From contig JAIQFY010000020.1 of the NCBI GenBank assembly GCA_020072965.1, positions 1-64,000 on the forward strand: a stretch of 64,000 bases of DNA, in the 5' to 3' direction. Source of the DNA: Terriglobia bacterium. Its GTDB lineage: Bacteria > Acidobacteriota > Terriglobia > JAIQFV01. A program made the position numbers and the translations under genes. The notes beneath the pieces were generated by a model. It worked only from the letters and a program-made list of their open reading frames with translations, did no database searches and had not been told where the DNA came from. Shown here piece by piece: positions 8,539 through 18,318 of this stretch (the stretch's first letter is position 1; each line of letters opens with the position of its first letter).

Positions 8539-10251
8539 TTACCGGAAGTAGATCCACAAACCGATCACGGTTGATGCGAGCAGGATGCTGAATGCTATGT
8601 TGACGGCGTGTTCGCGCGCGGTTTCCGCCGCCGGCTTGTATTGCGGCTCGCGCTGGATGTTGTCCACGACGGACGTATCGATCTTTTCCCGGACCGTGGC
8701 GAACGTCAGTCCCCCCAGTTTGCGGCGCTCCGGCGGGCGCGTCACGAGGCTCACCACCACCAGCACGATTGAGCAGGCCACAAACATCAAAATGGCGTAA
8801 TGCAGGAAATTGATTTCCACAATCCATCGAAGAGCCGGAAAACTAAAGTAGTGGCCGGCGTGGGCGCGCTCGGTGATTTCGAGAATGAATCGGACGGCGC
8901 CGAGCACGAACCCGGTGAGCAGAGAGAAGATGGCCCCTGACCCATTCAGACGAGGCCAGAGGACGCCAAGGATGAAACACGCGGCGATGGGCGGGCTGAT
9001 GTAAGCCTGCACACTCTGGAGATAAATGTAGAGCTGGCTGCTGATCAGATGGATGAAGGGAACCCAGAGAAGCCCGAGAACGACCATGATTCCCGTGGCC
9101 ACGCGGCCGAAGTTCACGAGCCGTGCTTCACTGGCGTCGGGGCGGAGCTTTTTGTAGAAATCGAGCGTCACCAGGGTCGATGCGGAGTTAAACACGGAAC
9201 TCATGGCGCCCATCAGCGCCGCCAGCAGGGCCGCAATCATCAGACCGATCAGCCCTTCCGGCAGGAGGTTGATAATCAGCGTGGGATAGGCGATGTCTCC
9301 ATTTAGAACCTCACCGCCCGGACCCAACCGGAAGAGATTTTTAAAGAGGGCAAACGCCATGATTCCGGGAAGAACGAGAATGAACACCGGCAGGATCTTC
9401 AAGAAACCGGCAAAAATGGTGCCGGCCTTGGCATGCCCTTCATCCTTCGCCGACAGCACTCGCTGGACGATCGATTGGTCGGTGCACCAGTACCAGATTC
9501 CAAGAATGGGCGCACCGAGAAAGATCCCTGTCCAGGGGAATGCGGAGTGAGTGATGGGTTTGATCATGTGGAAGTAATCGGCTGGAACAGCGGCGCGCAG
9601 ACCAGCGAACCCTCCGACCCGATCCAGGCCGATAAAGGTAAGGACAACAGCACCTGCAATCAGAATCAGGGTCTGAACCAGGTCCGTGTAAATCACAGCC
9701 GCCAGGCCTCCGGCGACCGTGTACACACCCGTTGCGATGACCAGGATGACCGCGGCGGTCAGCGGGCTCCATCCCACGACCCGTTCCAGCACCACCGCCG
9801 CCGCGTAAAGGTGCACGGAAATCTTCGTGAACACATAAGCGATAATCGAAATGCTCGCCAGGTAGACAGCACACTGCCGGTTAAACCTTCGCTCCAGAAA
9901 TTCCGGCATCGTGAAGACGTTCGATCGAAGATAGAACGGAACGAAGACCCAACCAAGGATCAACAGGATCAAGCAAGCGAGCCATTCGAAGTGACCGACG
10001 GCCAAACCCGAGGTTGCGCCCGAACCGGCCAGTCCGATGAAATGCTCCGTGGAAATATTGGAGACGAACAGGGAGGCCCCGATCGCGAACCACCCGACAT
10101 TACGGGAGGCCAGGAAGTAATCGGTCGAGGTCTTCTTCCGGCGCGAGAAGTAATAAGCAATCGCAAAGATGATCGCGAAATAAACCGCGATGATCGCGAT
10201 ATCGACCGGGGCCAAGGCGCGGTGGGTCACTTCTCCAGCGGATGGGTTCAT
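8539..10251 (-). CDS. sodium:solute symporter (SSS family), probable sugar transporter
   Basis: A 570-residue inner-membrane protein of the SSS/SGLT family. About 14 transmembrane segments start at residue 15 (PVDIAIIAVYFAIIFAIAYY). The family segment KKTSTDYFLASRNVGWFAIG is near residues 39-58, and SNISTEHFIGLAGSG follows, a region that helps form the sodium site. GGLAAVIYTDLVQTLILI and WYWCTDQSIVQRVLSAK are also typical of the family. It would import a sugar or related solute with sodium. A GGAG site lies 6 nt before the ATG. Next to a TonB receptor and glucan-degrading enzymes, glucose or malto-oligosaccharide is a reasonable but unproven substrate. Confidence 0.85.
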   Translation of the reverse strand: MNPSAGEVTHRALAPVDIAIIAVYFAIIFAIAYYFSRRKKTSTDYFLASRNVGWFAIGASLFVSNISTEHFIGLAGSGATSGLAVGHFEWLACLILLILGWVFVPFYLRSNVFTMPEFLERRFNRQCAVYLASISIIAYVFTKISVHLYAAAVVLERVVGWSPLTAAVILVIATGVYTVAGGLAAVIYTDLVQTLILIAGAVVLTFIGLDRVGGFAGLRAAVPADYFHMIKPITHSAFPWTGIFLGAPILGIWYWCTDQSIVQRVLSAKDEGHAKAGTIFAGFLKILPVFILVLPGIMAFALFKNLFRLGPGGEVLNGDIAYPTLIINLLPEGLIGLMIAALLAALMGAMSSVFNSASTLVTLDFYKKLRPDASEARLVNFGRVATGIMVVLGLLWVPFIHLISSQLYIYLQSVQAYISPPIAACFILGVLWPRLNGSGAIFSLLTGFVLGAVRFILEITERAHAGHYFSFPALRWIVEINFLHYAILMFVACSIVLVVVSLVTRPPERRKLGGLTFATVREKIDTSVVDNIQREPQYKPAAETAREHAVNIAFSILLASTVIGLWIYFR

Positions 10252-10415
10252 GTCATTCTCCGGCTGCGGGTGTGGAAGACGGATCCAGCTTCGGGATCTT
10301 TTCTTGAGCGGTTGCGACTATATCAGGTTTTTGGCGAGGAGGGTATATCAGGGAGACGTCTAAAGGGGTTGGGTTGTCCCGAGTCAATGGGACTTGACCA
10401 AATCATTCCAGCTAG

Positions 10416-10452
10416 AAAAAAGGGCAGGGGAACGGGATCGTTCCCCTGCCCT
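10416..10452 (-). terminator. intrinsic terminator after the TonB-dependent receptor gene
   Basis: Read on the minus strand, the 14-bp perfect stem AGGGCAGGGGAACG/CGTTCCCCTGCCCT with a 4-nt loop is followed by TTTTTT. It sits just after the stop codon of the 10461-13742 gene and before the symporter, so the two are probably separate transcripts. Confidence 0.85.
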
Positions 10453-10460
10453 CAAAATCC

Positions 10461-13400
10461 TCAGAACGAGAAGCGAATGGCAAATTCAATCTGGCGTTCG
10501 GAGCTCAGCCGGGTGTCCGTAATCTGCCCGGCTGTTCCGCTGGTAATGTCGCCATTGGGCTGTGCAAATTGAGGTGTGTTGGTGAAGTTATAAAACTCCA
10601 CGCGGAACTGGGTCACGAACCGCTCCTTGAACTTGAAGTTCTTGAGGATGGAAAGGTCCAGGTTGCTGGTTCCCGGTCCAGTGAAGAGGTTTCGCGCAAC
10701 GTTTCCCGGTCGAAGCCTCACATTTGCGGAGTTATTGGGGGGTTGAGCAAAAGCACTGACATCAAAATACTGGCCTGTGGTGAACTGATTGTTCGGTTCA
10801 CGAATCTGATCGGGATGAGTATTCGGATTTCCCTGTGCGGTCAGGTCAAACGGCAGACCGCTCTGGAAGGTGAGAATACCGTTGACCTGCCATCCTCCCA
10901 GGAGGGCATCGACCGCGCCCGACCAGTCGTGACCATACGTTTTTCCGCGGCCAAAGGGGAGCTCGTACAGCGTGCTGAAGCTAAAGCGTTGCCGCACATC
11001 CAAGCTCGAGTTGCCCCGCTCGAGCCGGAGGTTCTTGAAATCAACGGCACCGCCGTTCCCCTGGTCAAAGGCACCCGGGGAGTCGTCGATGGCATGGGCC
11101 CACGTGTACGCCATGGTGAACTGCCAGCCTGCGGTGAAGCGATGCTCAAGCCGGGTCTGCAAGGCATGGTAGATGGAATTGCCAATCGTGTCCTGGACGT
11201 TCACGTTTGACAGGTTCGGGAAATTGCGCGTTCCGTCCGGTGCGTTGTAGAACTGGCGATTGAAGTTGTAGTACGTCGTCAGCCGGGTCCCCTTGGTTCC
11301 GACATAGCCCACGGACAGCGCTGTATTCGCGCCCAATTCGTGCTGGATTTGCAGGTTCCACTCCTGAACATAAGAATTCCGATTGCTCGGCAGCGCTGCG
11401 AAGACGGTCACATTCTGGGGATTATTCAGGTTGACGTTGTTTACATCGCCTTGAGGCAAGGGCCCAGTGGATTGACGAGAATCATTACTATTCAACGGGG
11501 CCTGGCCGGAGAGTGAGATGCGGAATCCGTTGGTGTATTGGAAGGAAGAGAATCCGCTGAAGGGTGGATTTTGTGCCAACTGATTGTCGATGCCCCCCCG
11601 GTCCACAAAATAGAAGATCCCATAGCCCCCTCGGATGACCGTCTTGCCCTGCCCAGTCAGGTCGTAAGCAAAACCGAAGCGGGGAGCAAAGTTGTTCTTG
11701 TCGGTGGGGACAAAGCTGCGGGACGCCCCCCCTTGGCCCGCCAGCAGAAGCTTACCGGTCGAGATATCGAAGTTTGCCTGGCGGTCAGCAACCTCCACCG
11801 GCCAGGTGTAAAGGTCATAGCGCAGGCCCAAGTTCAAGGTCAAATGGCGACTGACCTTCCAGTCGTCCTGGACGAAGTAGCCGGTTTCCCAGTTTCGCGT
11901 TCCCACCATCCCGAAAGGCGGGCCGATATCATACTGTTGCACGAAGCCCGCCAGAAGGTCTGACACTTCGTAATGAGTCGGGCTCGATCCTCCACCGTTT
12001 CCGAAAAGAACAAAGAACCCCTTGCCGCGGTTTGGGCGAAAGAGGTTTACCTGGCGACGGATAATGCTGGCGCCAAACTTCACGTTATGGCCGCCTTTGA
12101 CCCAGGACAGGGTGTCGGAGTACTGAAAACTATTCTGTGGGACCAGAAAAGGTCCGAAGTCCCCGGTGAACTCGATCTGATTGTTGAACCCTCCGATCAG
12201 GGCTCCTCCCCCCAGCAGGGGGCTGGTATTGGCATTGGGGATGCCCAAATCCGCGGAGATCTGCTGGTCCTGGAATGGAGGAGTGAAACCATACCGCGTG
12301 CGAATATACCCGAACCGGAATTCGTTGACCAGCGAGTTAGAGAAGGTATGCGTTTCGTTGAGGGCGAGACCACGGGGGTTACTAGGGTTCGATCCAGAGC
12401 CGAAACCCGCAGGCAGCGCCGGCAATCGGGAACTCGTCACCGAACTGTCCTGTCCGAAACTAAAGCGGCCAAACATGCTGTCGCGTGTTCCCAAAACCCA
12501 ATCGACGCGAGCGTCGAAGTCGTTGAAATGCTGCGTCTGGTTGCGCGTGACCAGGAAATTCTGAAGGATTCCGGGAGCATTGGGCAGGGGATAAGCATTC
12601 AGATATTTCTGCCCGACAGGGTTGATCCGACCCGTGGGAATGATGTTTCCGGAAAAGGGTTTCCCCGTGAGGGGATCGAAAATCTGAGTGCCCGGAAGCA
12701 ACTCCGAGAAATCTCCGTTTCGCATTTTGGGAGTGGGCACCGTGGCACGATCCAGTCCCAGTGGGAATAACTGGCGGAGTCCCTGATAATCGAAGAAGAA
12801 GAACACCTTGTCTTTGATGATGGGGCCACCAATCGTGCCCCCGAATTGATTCCGGCGGAATTCGCTTTTGCAGTCCTTGCCGGGAGGGCAAGTCGCCCGG
12901 ATGAAGGTTCGAGTCGCATCCAAATTATCATTACGCAGAAATTCAAAGACGGTCCCGTGCAGGGAGTTGGATCCCGATTTGATGGAGGTGCTCACCACCC
13001 CCCCCCCCGCACGACCGAACTCTGCGGGCGCAATGCTGGTGTCGACTCGAAACTCTTCGATGGCCTCCGCAGGAGGGAAGAAGATGATCGTGTTGACAAG
13101 CGATTCGTTGTTGTCAATGCCGTCCAGGATGAAGTTGTTGGCCTGCGGCCGTAAGCCGTTCACCGAAAGCGATGCACCGCCGACATTGCTGAAGCGGAAA
13201 GTCTCTGAGTTGCCACGACCCCCGGACGCATCGCCGTCGATCACACCACGAGTGACCCCGGGAACCAACGTCGCCAATTGGGTAAAATTGCGGCCGTTGA
13301 GTGGGAGCTCAGTGACCTGTCGCCCCACGACCACATCACTAATCGTGGAACTGGCACTCTCGACCAACGGGACATCAGAAGTCACCTCCACACTCGTGGT

Positions 13401-13742
13401 GACATCTCCCGGTTGTAGCTGAAAGTTCAGAGGGGCGATCTGCGAAACTTGGAGGGTGATTTCCTGAGTCACCGCCTTGAAGCCCTGCAATTTGACTTCG
13501 ATTTTGTAATGTCCGGGCGGCAGAGCGGGGACCGAGTAATCTCCCGCCCCACTGCTTTCCACCGTGACAGAGCGTCCGGTGCCCACGTTGGTGACGGTAA
13601 TAGTCGCCCCGTTTACAACTGCGCCTTGAGCATCCGTGATGGTTCCTTGAAGGCGCGCAGTGTCAGTTTGAGCCAGGGCGGTAACTGTGCAGCCCAATAA
13701 GAACACCAGCGCCAGTACTACTACCAACGTAAGTCGGTTCAT
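10461..13742 (-). CDS. Oar-like TonB-dependent receptor with carboxypeptidase-regulatory-like domain
   Basis: A 1093-residue outer-membrane protein. It has a signal peptide (residues 1-25), a carboxypeptidase-regulatory/CnaB-like domain at about 28-110 (ARLQGTITDAQGAVVNGATI), and a plug domain from about 130 with the typical ELPLNGRNFTQLATLVPGV. A large beta barrel ends in IEFAIRFSF, the terminal Phe being the usual outer-membrane assembly signal. A near-ideal site (AGGAGGTG) precedes the ATG. This architecture is greatly expanded in Acidobacteriota. Such receptors import oligosaccharides or other large substrates across the outer membrane. The neighbouring genes suggest malto-oligosaccharides, by inference only. 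Confidence 0.9.
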   Translation of the reverse strand: MNRLTLVVVLALVFLLGCTVTALAQTDTARLQGTITDAQGAVVNGATITVTNVGTGRSVTVESSGAGDYSVPALPPGHYKIEVKLQGFKAVTQEITLQVSQIAPLNFQLQPGDVTTSVEVTSDVPLVESASSTISDVVVGRQVTELPLNGRNFTQLATLVPGVTRGVIDGDASGGRGNSETFRFSNVGGASLSVNGLRPQANNFILDGIDNNESLVNTIIFFPPAEAIEEFRVDTSIAPAEFGRAGGGVVSTSIKSGSNSLHGTVFEFLRNDNLDATRTFIRATCPPGKDCKSEFRRNQFGGTIGGPIIKDKVFFFFDYQGLRQLFPLGLDRATVPTPKMRNGDFSELLPGTQIFDPLTGKPFSGNIIPTGRINPVGQKYLNAYPLPNAPGILQNFLVTRNQTQHFNDFDARVDWVLGTRDSMFGRFSFGQDSSVTSSRLPALPAGFGSGSNPSNPRGLALNETHTFSNSLVNEFRFGYIRTRYGFTPPFQDQQISADLGIPNANTSPLLGGGALIGGFNNQIEFTGDFGPFLVPQNSFQYSDTLSWVKGGHNVKFGASIIRRQVNLFRPNRGKGFFVLFGNGGGSSPTHYEVSDLLAGFVQQYDIGPPFGMVGTRNWETGYFVQDDWKVSRHLTLNLGLRYDLYTWPVEVADRQANFDISTGKLLLAGQGGASRSFVPTDKNNFAPRFGFAYDLTGQGKTVIRGGYGIFYFVDRGGIDNQLAQNPPFSGFSSFQYTNGFRISLSGQAPLNSNDSRQSTGPLPQGDVNNVNLNNPQNVTVFAALPSNRNSYVQEWNLQIQHELGANTALSVGYVGTKGTRLTTYYNFNRQFYNAPDGTRNFPNLSNVNVQDTIGNSIYHALQTRLEHRFTAGWQFTMAYTWAHAIDDSPGAFDQGNGGAVDFKNLRLERGNSSLDVRQRFSFSTLYELPFGRGKTYGHDWSGAVDALLGGWQVNGILTFQSGLPFDLTAQGNPNTHPDQIREPNNQFTTGQYFDVSAFAQPPNNSANVRLRPGNVARNLFTGPGTSNLDLSILKNFKFKERFVTQFRVEFYNFTNTPQFAQPNGDITSGTAGQITDTRLSSERQIEFAIRFSF

Positions 13743-13778
13743 GGAACACCTCCTGAAGATTGGCTATAAGCCTCGATG

Positions 13779-13808
13779 ATTATGCGTTACCACGATGATT
13801 TGGAGCAA
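13779..13808 (-). promoter_or_regulatory. possible sigma-70 promoter of the receptor gene
   Basis: On the minus strand TTGCTC (13803-13808) and CATAAT (13779-13784) are separated by 18 bp, giving a leader of about 30 nt that includes the AGGAGGTG site. Match to consensus is moderate. Confidence 0.4.
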
Positions 13809-14661
13809 TTGTTGGAGGCAAGCGGATCAGCTGCCCCGACTGTGAATCCAACTATCCAAGTATTTCTGAAAGACATCGCTGTCTGCTGCGTGTGAATTTG
13901 ATTCGTAGACATCAATTCGCTTAGACCTAAGCGCATACTTCGCGGAGTAAGGAAGAGCCTTGCCTTTAATACAACGGATGATTCGCGATTCTAATGATCG
14001 AACTTTGTTCTGTCAACAGGCCGTTGCCAAACGCCAGTCCGATCGGATTGTTGACAACTCGGCTTCGACCATTTGACCTGCCAAGCACAATCCGACACAC
14101 CATTAAGAGATCCGTCATCATCGAAAGTGTGCCCCATTGTGAGGAAAGAACCCTATCCTGCAAAATTGGAGTGTCAAATCAATCTTTGCCTATTTGTTTA
14201 TGCCCTATGATAATCATTTTTCGTGCCATTATCTGGTTCCCGAAGGAGCAACCACGCAATCTCTTCAAAACAAATAAGAAAGAATATTAGAGAGGTGGTT
14301 ATGGCGGAATAAATAGAAGTGGAATTCTGGGGATAATACAAAAATCGGTGGAGAGTCTTCCATTTTTAGAATTCTCCTTTTGCTCACGGTTTTTGAGTGG
14401 ATGATTTAGTAAAGACCACAACAAAGTACAGAATTTATTTGCGATCCACCGAGGGTTTGGACCATCTCTGATATAGACTATTGAGAAATACTCAGTGGCC
14501 TTCGCGCAAACAACATACCAACCAGGGCTCTTGAGATCACGGCGGCGCCCCCGTTTGGCCGCCGAATCGTTCAACGTCGTGCCGTATCCTTACTTATCCT
14601 GCCCTTTTTGATTTAGATTTGCCCGCTCCGATGTTCTAACTCGCGATCGTCGCATATCACC
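13809..14661. other. divergent intergenic region of the glucan locus
   Basis: About 850 bp, more AT-rich than the flanking genes, between the receptor gene and malQ. The open frames at 13994-14290 and 14299-14574 have no recognisable protein or ribosome binding site and I do not call them. A regulator binding site would be expected here but I cannot point to a convincing operator. Confidence 0.4.
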
Positions 14662-14690
14662 TTGCCTGGAATTTGAAAACCTCTTAGAAT
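14662..14690 (+). promoter_or_regulatory. sigma-70 promoter immediately upstream of malQ
   Basis: TTGCCT (14662-14667), a 17-bp spacer, and TAGAAT (14685-14690). Only six bases separate the -10 from the GTG start at 14697, so transcription should begin at or within a base or two of the start codon, giving a leaderless message. This fits the absence of a ribosome binding site. Confidence 0.55.
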
Positions 14691-14696
14691 CGGCGC

Positions 14697-16226
14697 GTGA
14701 AATTAGCCCGGTCTAGTGGCATTCTGTTGCATCCCACCTCTCTGCCGGGGCGGTTTGGTATCGGTGATTTCGGTCCCGCCGCTTACCGTTTTGCGGATTT
14801 TCTGGCGGGGTCCAGTCAACGCGCGTGGCAGATGTTGCCCCTTGGACCTACCGGTTATGGAGATTCCCCCTATCAATGCTTTTCTGCCTTTGCTGGGAAT
14901 CCTCTCCTCATCAGCCTGGAAACATTGGTGGAGAAGGGGATTCTATCGTCGAAGGATTTGGGGGGTGCACCTCCCTTCCCGGACCACGAAGTGGATTATG
15001 GAAGGGTGATCGAATATAAGGTCACGCTGCTCAAGAGGGCGTACCACAATTTCAAAAGCCAGGCATCCGGGAGCGAGGGGGATGACCTTGAATTATTCTC
15101 CCGAATGAACTCCTGGTGGCTTGACGATTATAGCCTGTTCATGGCGGTCAAAGAGGCTCACGCAGCAGCAATGTGGACGCGATGGGATGCATCCATCGCC
15201 ATGCGTCAGCCTGAAGCGGTCACGCGTTGGAGCCAAGAGCTTGCGGACAAAATTGAAGCCCGAAAATTCTGGCAGTATTTGTTTTTCACGCAATGGAATG
15301 CCCTGAAGCGATATTGCCATGACCGGGGGATTCAGATCATGGGAGACATCCCCATTTTCGTCGCCCATGACAGCGCTGACGTTTGGGCTCATCGCGGAAT
15401 TTTCTCTCTCGATGACCACGGCAACCCTTTAGTCGTGGCTGGTGTCCCGCCGGACTATTTCAGCGCGACCGGGCAGTTGTGGGGAAATCCATTGTATCGC
15501 TGGGATGTTATCGCCCGCTCCGGGTACAAATGGTGGGTCGACCGCTTCCGTGCTATTCTTTCGCTTGTCGATATCATCCGGCTCGATCACTTCCGAGGCT
15601 TTGAAGCCTACTGGGAAATCCCCTCAACCGAAACGACCGCCATTCGTGGACGTTGGGTCAAAGGTCCCGGCGCTAAGCTTTTTAAAGCTCTTCAAAAAGC
15701 GCTCGGAGAATTGCCCATTGTGGCTGAGAATCTGGGAGTCATTACCCCCGAGGTGGAACAACTCCGGAACCAGTTCGGGTTTCCGGGGATGGCCGTACTT
15801 CAATTCGCCTTCGGCACAGATCCGCAGGCGCCAGGCTTTCGGCCTCACAACTATCCCCGGAACTCGGTGGTGTACACAGGGACTCACGACAACGACACGA
15901 CGATGGGCTGGTGGGCCAGCACGGGAGGGGGCGAGAGCACGCGCAGTTCTGAAGATATTGGGAGGGAAAGGGAGTTTGCGCTCAAGTTTCTCGGAACTGG
16001 CGGCAAGGACATGAATTGGGTTTTCATCCGCTGGGTGCTGGCTTCCGTCGCCGATCTTGCCATGATTCCACTCCAAGATGTCCTGGGTCTGGGAACTGAA
16101 GCACGAATGAACCTGCCTTCGAGACCCCATGGTAACTGGCGCTGGCGCTTTAACTCGAAAATGTTGACCGATAAGATTCGGGAGCGATTGAAGGAGTTGA
16201 CGGTGATCTATGACCGGGGGAATTAG
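14697..16226 (+). CDS. malQ: 4-alpha-glucanotransferase (GH77, amylomaltase)
   Basis: A 509-residue cytoplasmic enzyme that transfers glucan chains between maltodextrins, releasing glucose. The start SSGILLHPTSLPGRFGIGDF and PLGPTGYGDSPYQCFSAFAG are diagnostic for GH77. The catalytic triad is visible: nucleophile D297 in IIRLDHFRGF, acid/base E344 in VAENLG, and D398 in GTHDNDTTMGW. Length is that of the short bacterial MalQ form. The start is a GTG with no Shine-Dalgarno site. It heads the plus-strand glucan genes, which continue after a repeat array with a sugar transporter and two glycoside hydrolases. Confidence 0.95.
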   Translation: MKLARSSGILLHPTSLPGRFGIGDFGPAAYRFADFLAGSSQRAWQMLPLGPTGYGDSPYQCFSAFAGNPLLISLETLVEKGILSSKDLGGAPPFPDHEVDYGRVIEYKVTLLKRAYHNFKSQASGSEGDDLELFSRMNSWWLDDYSLFMAVKEAHAAAMWTRWDASIAMRQPEAVTRWSQELADKIEARKFWQYLFFTQWNALKRYCHDRGIQIMGDIPIFVAHDSADVWAHRGIFSLDDHGNPLVVAGVPPDYFSATGQLWGNPLYRWDVIARSGYKWWVDRFRAILSLVDIIRLDHFRGFEAYWEIPSTETTAIRGRWVKGPGAKLFKALQKALGELPIVAENLGVITPEVEQLRNQFGFPGMAVLQFAFGTDPQAPGFRPHNYPRNSVVYTGTHDNDTTMGWWASTGGGESTRSSEDIGREREFALKFLGTGGKDMNWVFIRWVLASVADLAMIPLQDVLGLGTEARMNLPSRPHGNWRWRFNSKMLTDKIRERLKELTVIYDRGN

Positions 16227-16232
16227 GAGGCG

Positions 16233-16668
16233 GGGAATAGGTGATAGGTAGTAGGTGAGAGGGGAAGGAAGTCAGACATCGGAGATCAGAGGTCGGAAAT
16301 CAGAAGTCGGAAGTCAGAGGGCAGAGGTCAGAGGTCAGAAGTCAGAAGTCGGAGGTCAGAAGTCGGAGGTCAGAAGTCGGAGGTCAGAAGTCGGAGGTCA
16401 GAAGTCAGAGGTCAGAAGTCGGAGGTCAGAAGTCGGAAGTCAGAAGTCAGAGGTCAGAAGTCGGAAGTCAGAAGTCAGAGGTCAGAAGTCGGAGGTCAGA
16501 AGTCGGAAGTCAGAGGGCAGAGGTTGGGAAACTGATGGTTTCGTGTCGGTCAATTCAGATTTGACGCATTTTGTGGTTGACGGTGGGGCTCGAGCTGTTT
16601 CTATCTGACTTCCGACTTCTGACCTCTGACTTCGTTTCCCTCTCACCTACTACCTATCACCTATTCCC
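16233..16668. repeat. GTCAGAAGTCGGAG tandem array inside a 31-bp perfect inverted repeat
   Basis: From about 16270 to 16530, variants of the heptamers aGTCAGA and aGTCGGA alternate in a 14-bp unit (for example ggtcagaagtcgga) about twenty times. The array is bracketed by a perfect 31-bp inverted repeat, starting gggaataggtgatagg at 16233-16263 and its complement at 16638-16668. A stretch complementary to the array units (ctgacttccgacttctgacc) precedes the right arm. A 117-codon open frame inside encodes only a RSEVGSQK-type repeat and is not a gene. No spacers are present, so it is not a CRISPR array. Confidence 0.85.
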
Positions 16669-16710
16669 TGACACCCGGCACCTGACACCTTCTTGAGAAG
16701 GGAACTCATC

Positions 16711-18057
16711 TTGCAGAAACCTCATTTACGATTTTGGCAAGTCTGGAACATGAGCTTCGGCTTTCTGGGCATCCAGTTTGGATGGGGGCTTCAGATGGCC
16801 AACATGAGTGCCATCTATGAATATCTGGGGGCGAAGGCGGATCAGATTCCCATCCTCTGGCTGGCGGCGCCGCTGACCGGTCTGATTGTACAACCCATCA
16901 TCGGCAACATGAGCGACCGCACCTGGGGTCGGTTGGGCCGGCGACGCCCCTATTTCCTGACGGGGGCGATTCTCAGTTCCCTGGCCCTGATTCTGATGCC
17001 GAATTCCTCAGCCCTTTGGATGGCGGCAGGGCTGCTCTGGATCCTGGATGCCTCCATCAACATCAGCATGGAACCGTTTCGAGCCTTTGTCGCCGACCTG
17101 TTGCCGGAGGAGCAGAGGACCAGCGGATTCGCCATGCAGAGCCTCTTCATCGGACTGGGAGCGGTGGTGGCCTCGGCGTTGCCGTGGGTGATGAGCAGGG
17201 TGTTTGCCGTGCAAAGCAACGTTTCAGCCGGTCACGCCATCCCGCTTACGGTAAGACTTTCATTTTACATTGGGGCCGCGACATTCTTCGGTGCCGTCCT
17301 CTGGACCATCACAAAGACGAAGGAGTACCCGCCGGATGATCTCGACGCTTTTAAAAACATGAAGGCGGAGAAACGGGGACTAGCCGCAAATGCCAGCGAA
17401 ATCTTGAATTCCATCTCGGGGATGCCGGCCACGATGCGGCAACTGGCCTGGGTGCAGATATGCACCTGGCTTGGCCTGTTTTGTATGTGGCTCTATTTCC
17501 CTGTCGCCGTGGCTCGTAATGTTTTCGGCGCTCCCAGTGAAACTGCTCCCATTTACACACGGGGCGTAGAATGGGCCGGCATCTGCTTTGCTGTTTACTC
17601 CGCAGTATGCTTCGCCTTTTCGTTTCTTCTGCCGGCGATGGCGCGAAAACTCAGCCGTAAGATGACGCATAGCCTTTGCCTGCTTTGCGGCGCGGCCGGG
17701 TTGCTCTCCGTCTCCTTCATCCACAACCAGTATCTCTTGCTGTTCTCCATGCTCGGAGTGGGCATTGCCTGGGCCAGCATTCTGGCAATGCCCTACGCCA
17801 TCCTGGCGGGGTCGCTGCCTGCCCAGAAGATGGGAGTCTATATGGGCATTTTCAACTTTTTTATCGTAATTCCTGAAATTCTTGCTTCACTCGGCTTGGG
17901 TTGGATCATGAGTCACCTTCTGAATAATAATCGACTGTTGGCGGTGGTGGCGGGAGGCGTTTTCCTGGCATTGGCGGCTGTGCTGATGCAGCGTGTGAGA
18001 GATGTCACGGCAGACCAGGAATATGCAGCCCAGCTTGCAGCCAAACCAATCGTCTGA
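16711..18057 (+). CDS. MFS sugar transporter (SLC45/GPH-like)
   Basis: About 448 residues with 12 predicted membrane segments. The segment MSFGFLGIQFGWGLQMANMS followed by IYEYLG, the MFS loop motif GNMSDRTWGRLGRRRPY and a long central loop match the glycoside/SLC45-like branch of the major facilitator superfamily, whose members take up sucrose, maltose or related sugars with protons. Between malQ and two alpha-glucan hydrolases, maltose or maltodextrin is the likely substrate. A TTG at 16693 is possible, but the TTG at 16711 has GAGAAGGGA at a suitable distance and leaves a normal N-terminus (QKPHLRFWQVWN). Confidence 0.85.
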   Translation: MQKPHLRFWQVWNMSFGFLGIQFGWGLQMANMSAIYEYLGAKADQIPILWLAAPLTGLIVQPIIGNMSDRTWGRLGRRRPYFLTGAILSSLALILMPNSSALWMAAGLLWILDASINISMEPFRAFVADLLPEEQRTSGFAMQSLFIGLGAVVASALPWVMSRVFAVQSNVSAGHAIPLTVRLSFYIGAATFFGAVLWTITKTKEYPPDDLDAFKNMKAEKRGLAANASEILNSISGMPATMRQLAWVQICTWLGLFCMWLYFPVAVARNVFGAPSETAPIYTRGVEWAGICFAVYSAVCFAFSFLLPAMARKLSRKMTHSLCLLCGAAGLLSVSFIHNQYLLLFSMLGVGIAWASILAMPYAILAGSLPAQKMGVYMGIFNFFIVIPEILASLGLGWIMSHLLNNNRLLAVVAGGVFLALAAVLMQRVRDVTADQEYAAQLAAKPIV

Positions 18058-18318
18058 TTGATGATGATCAAATAGTGTGACGTCGGGGGGGGAGAATACG
18101 AAGATGGTGTGCGGCAGAGCCGCAAATTTCAGTCCTAGCCCAATTCGAACTCTCTCCTATCGCTATATTTGTTCATATTCAGTTAATCGGCGACGGATTG
18201 ACCGCTTCCTGCACGGCCACCGCCATTGCGATAGAAGAATTTGAACAGTAAGACGGAATTGTAGAGATAACGAGGTCATGAGTCCTACTCGATATTCCAT
18301 TAATAATGGGGTCTTGAT

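Noticed and set aside
9433-10572. 379-codon plus-strand open frame
   Set aside because: Lies antisense to the sodium symporter gene. Its charged, Gly/Asp/Gln-rich protein is typical of a shadow frame in GC-rich DNA.
16270-16530. Possible CRISPR array
   Set aside because: Units are 7-14 bp and directly adjacent, with no unique spacers and no cas genes.
16255-16608. 117-codon open frame encoding RSEVGSQK-type repeats
   Set aside because: It is the translation of a 14-bp tandem DNA repeat in one of several open frames. There is no ribosome binding site and no plausible protein.
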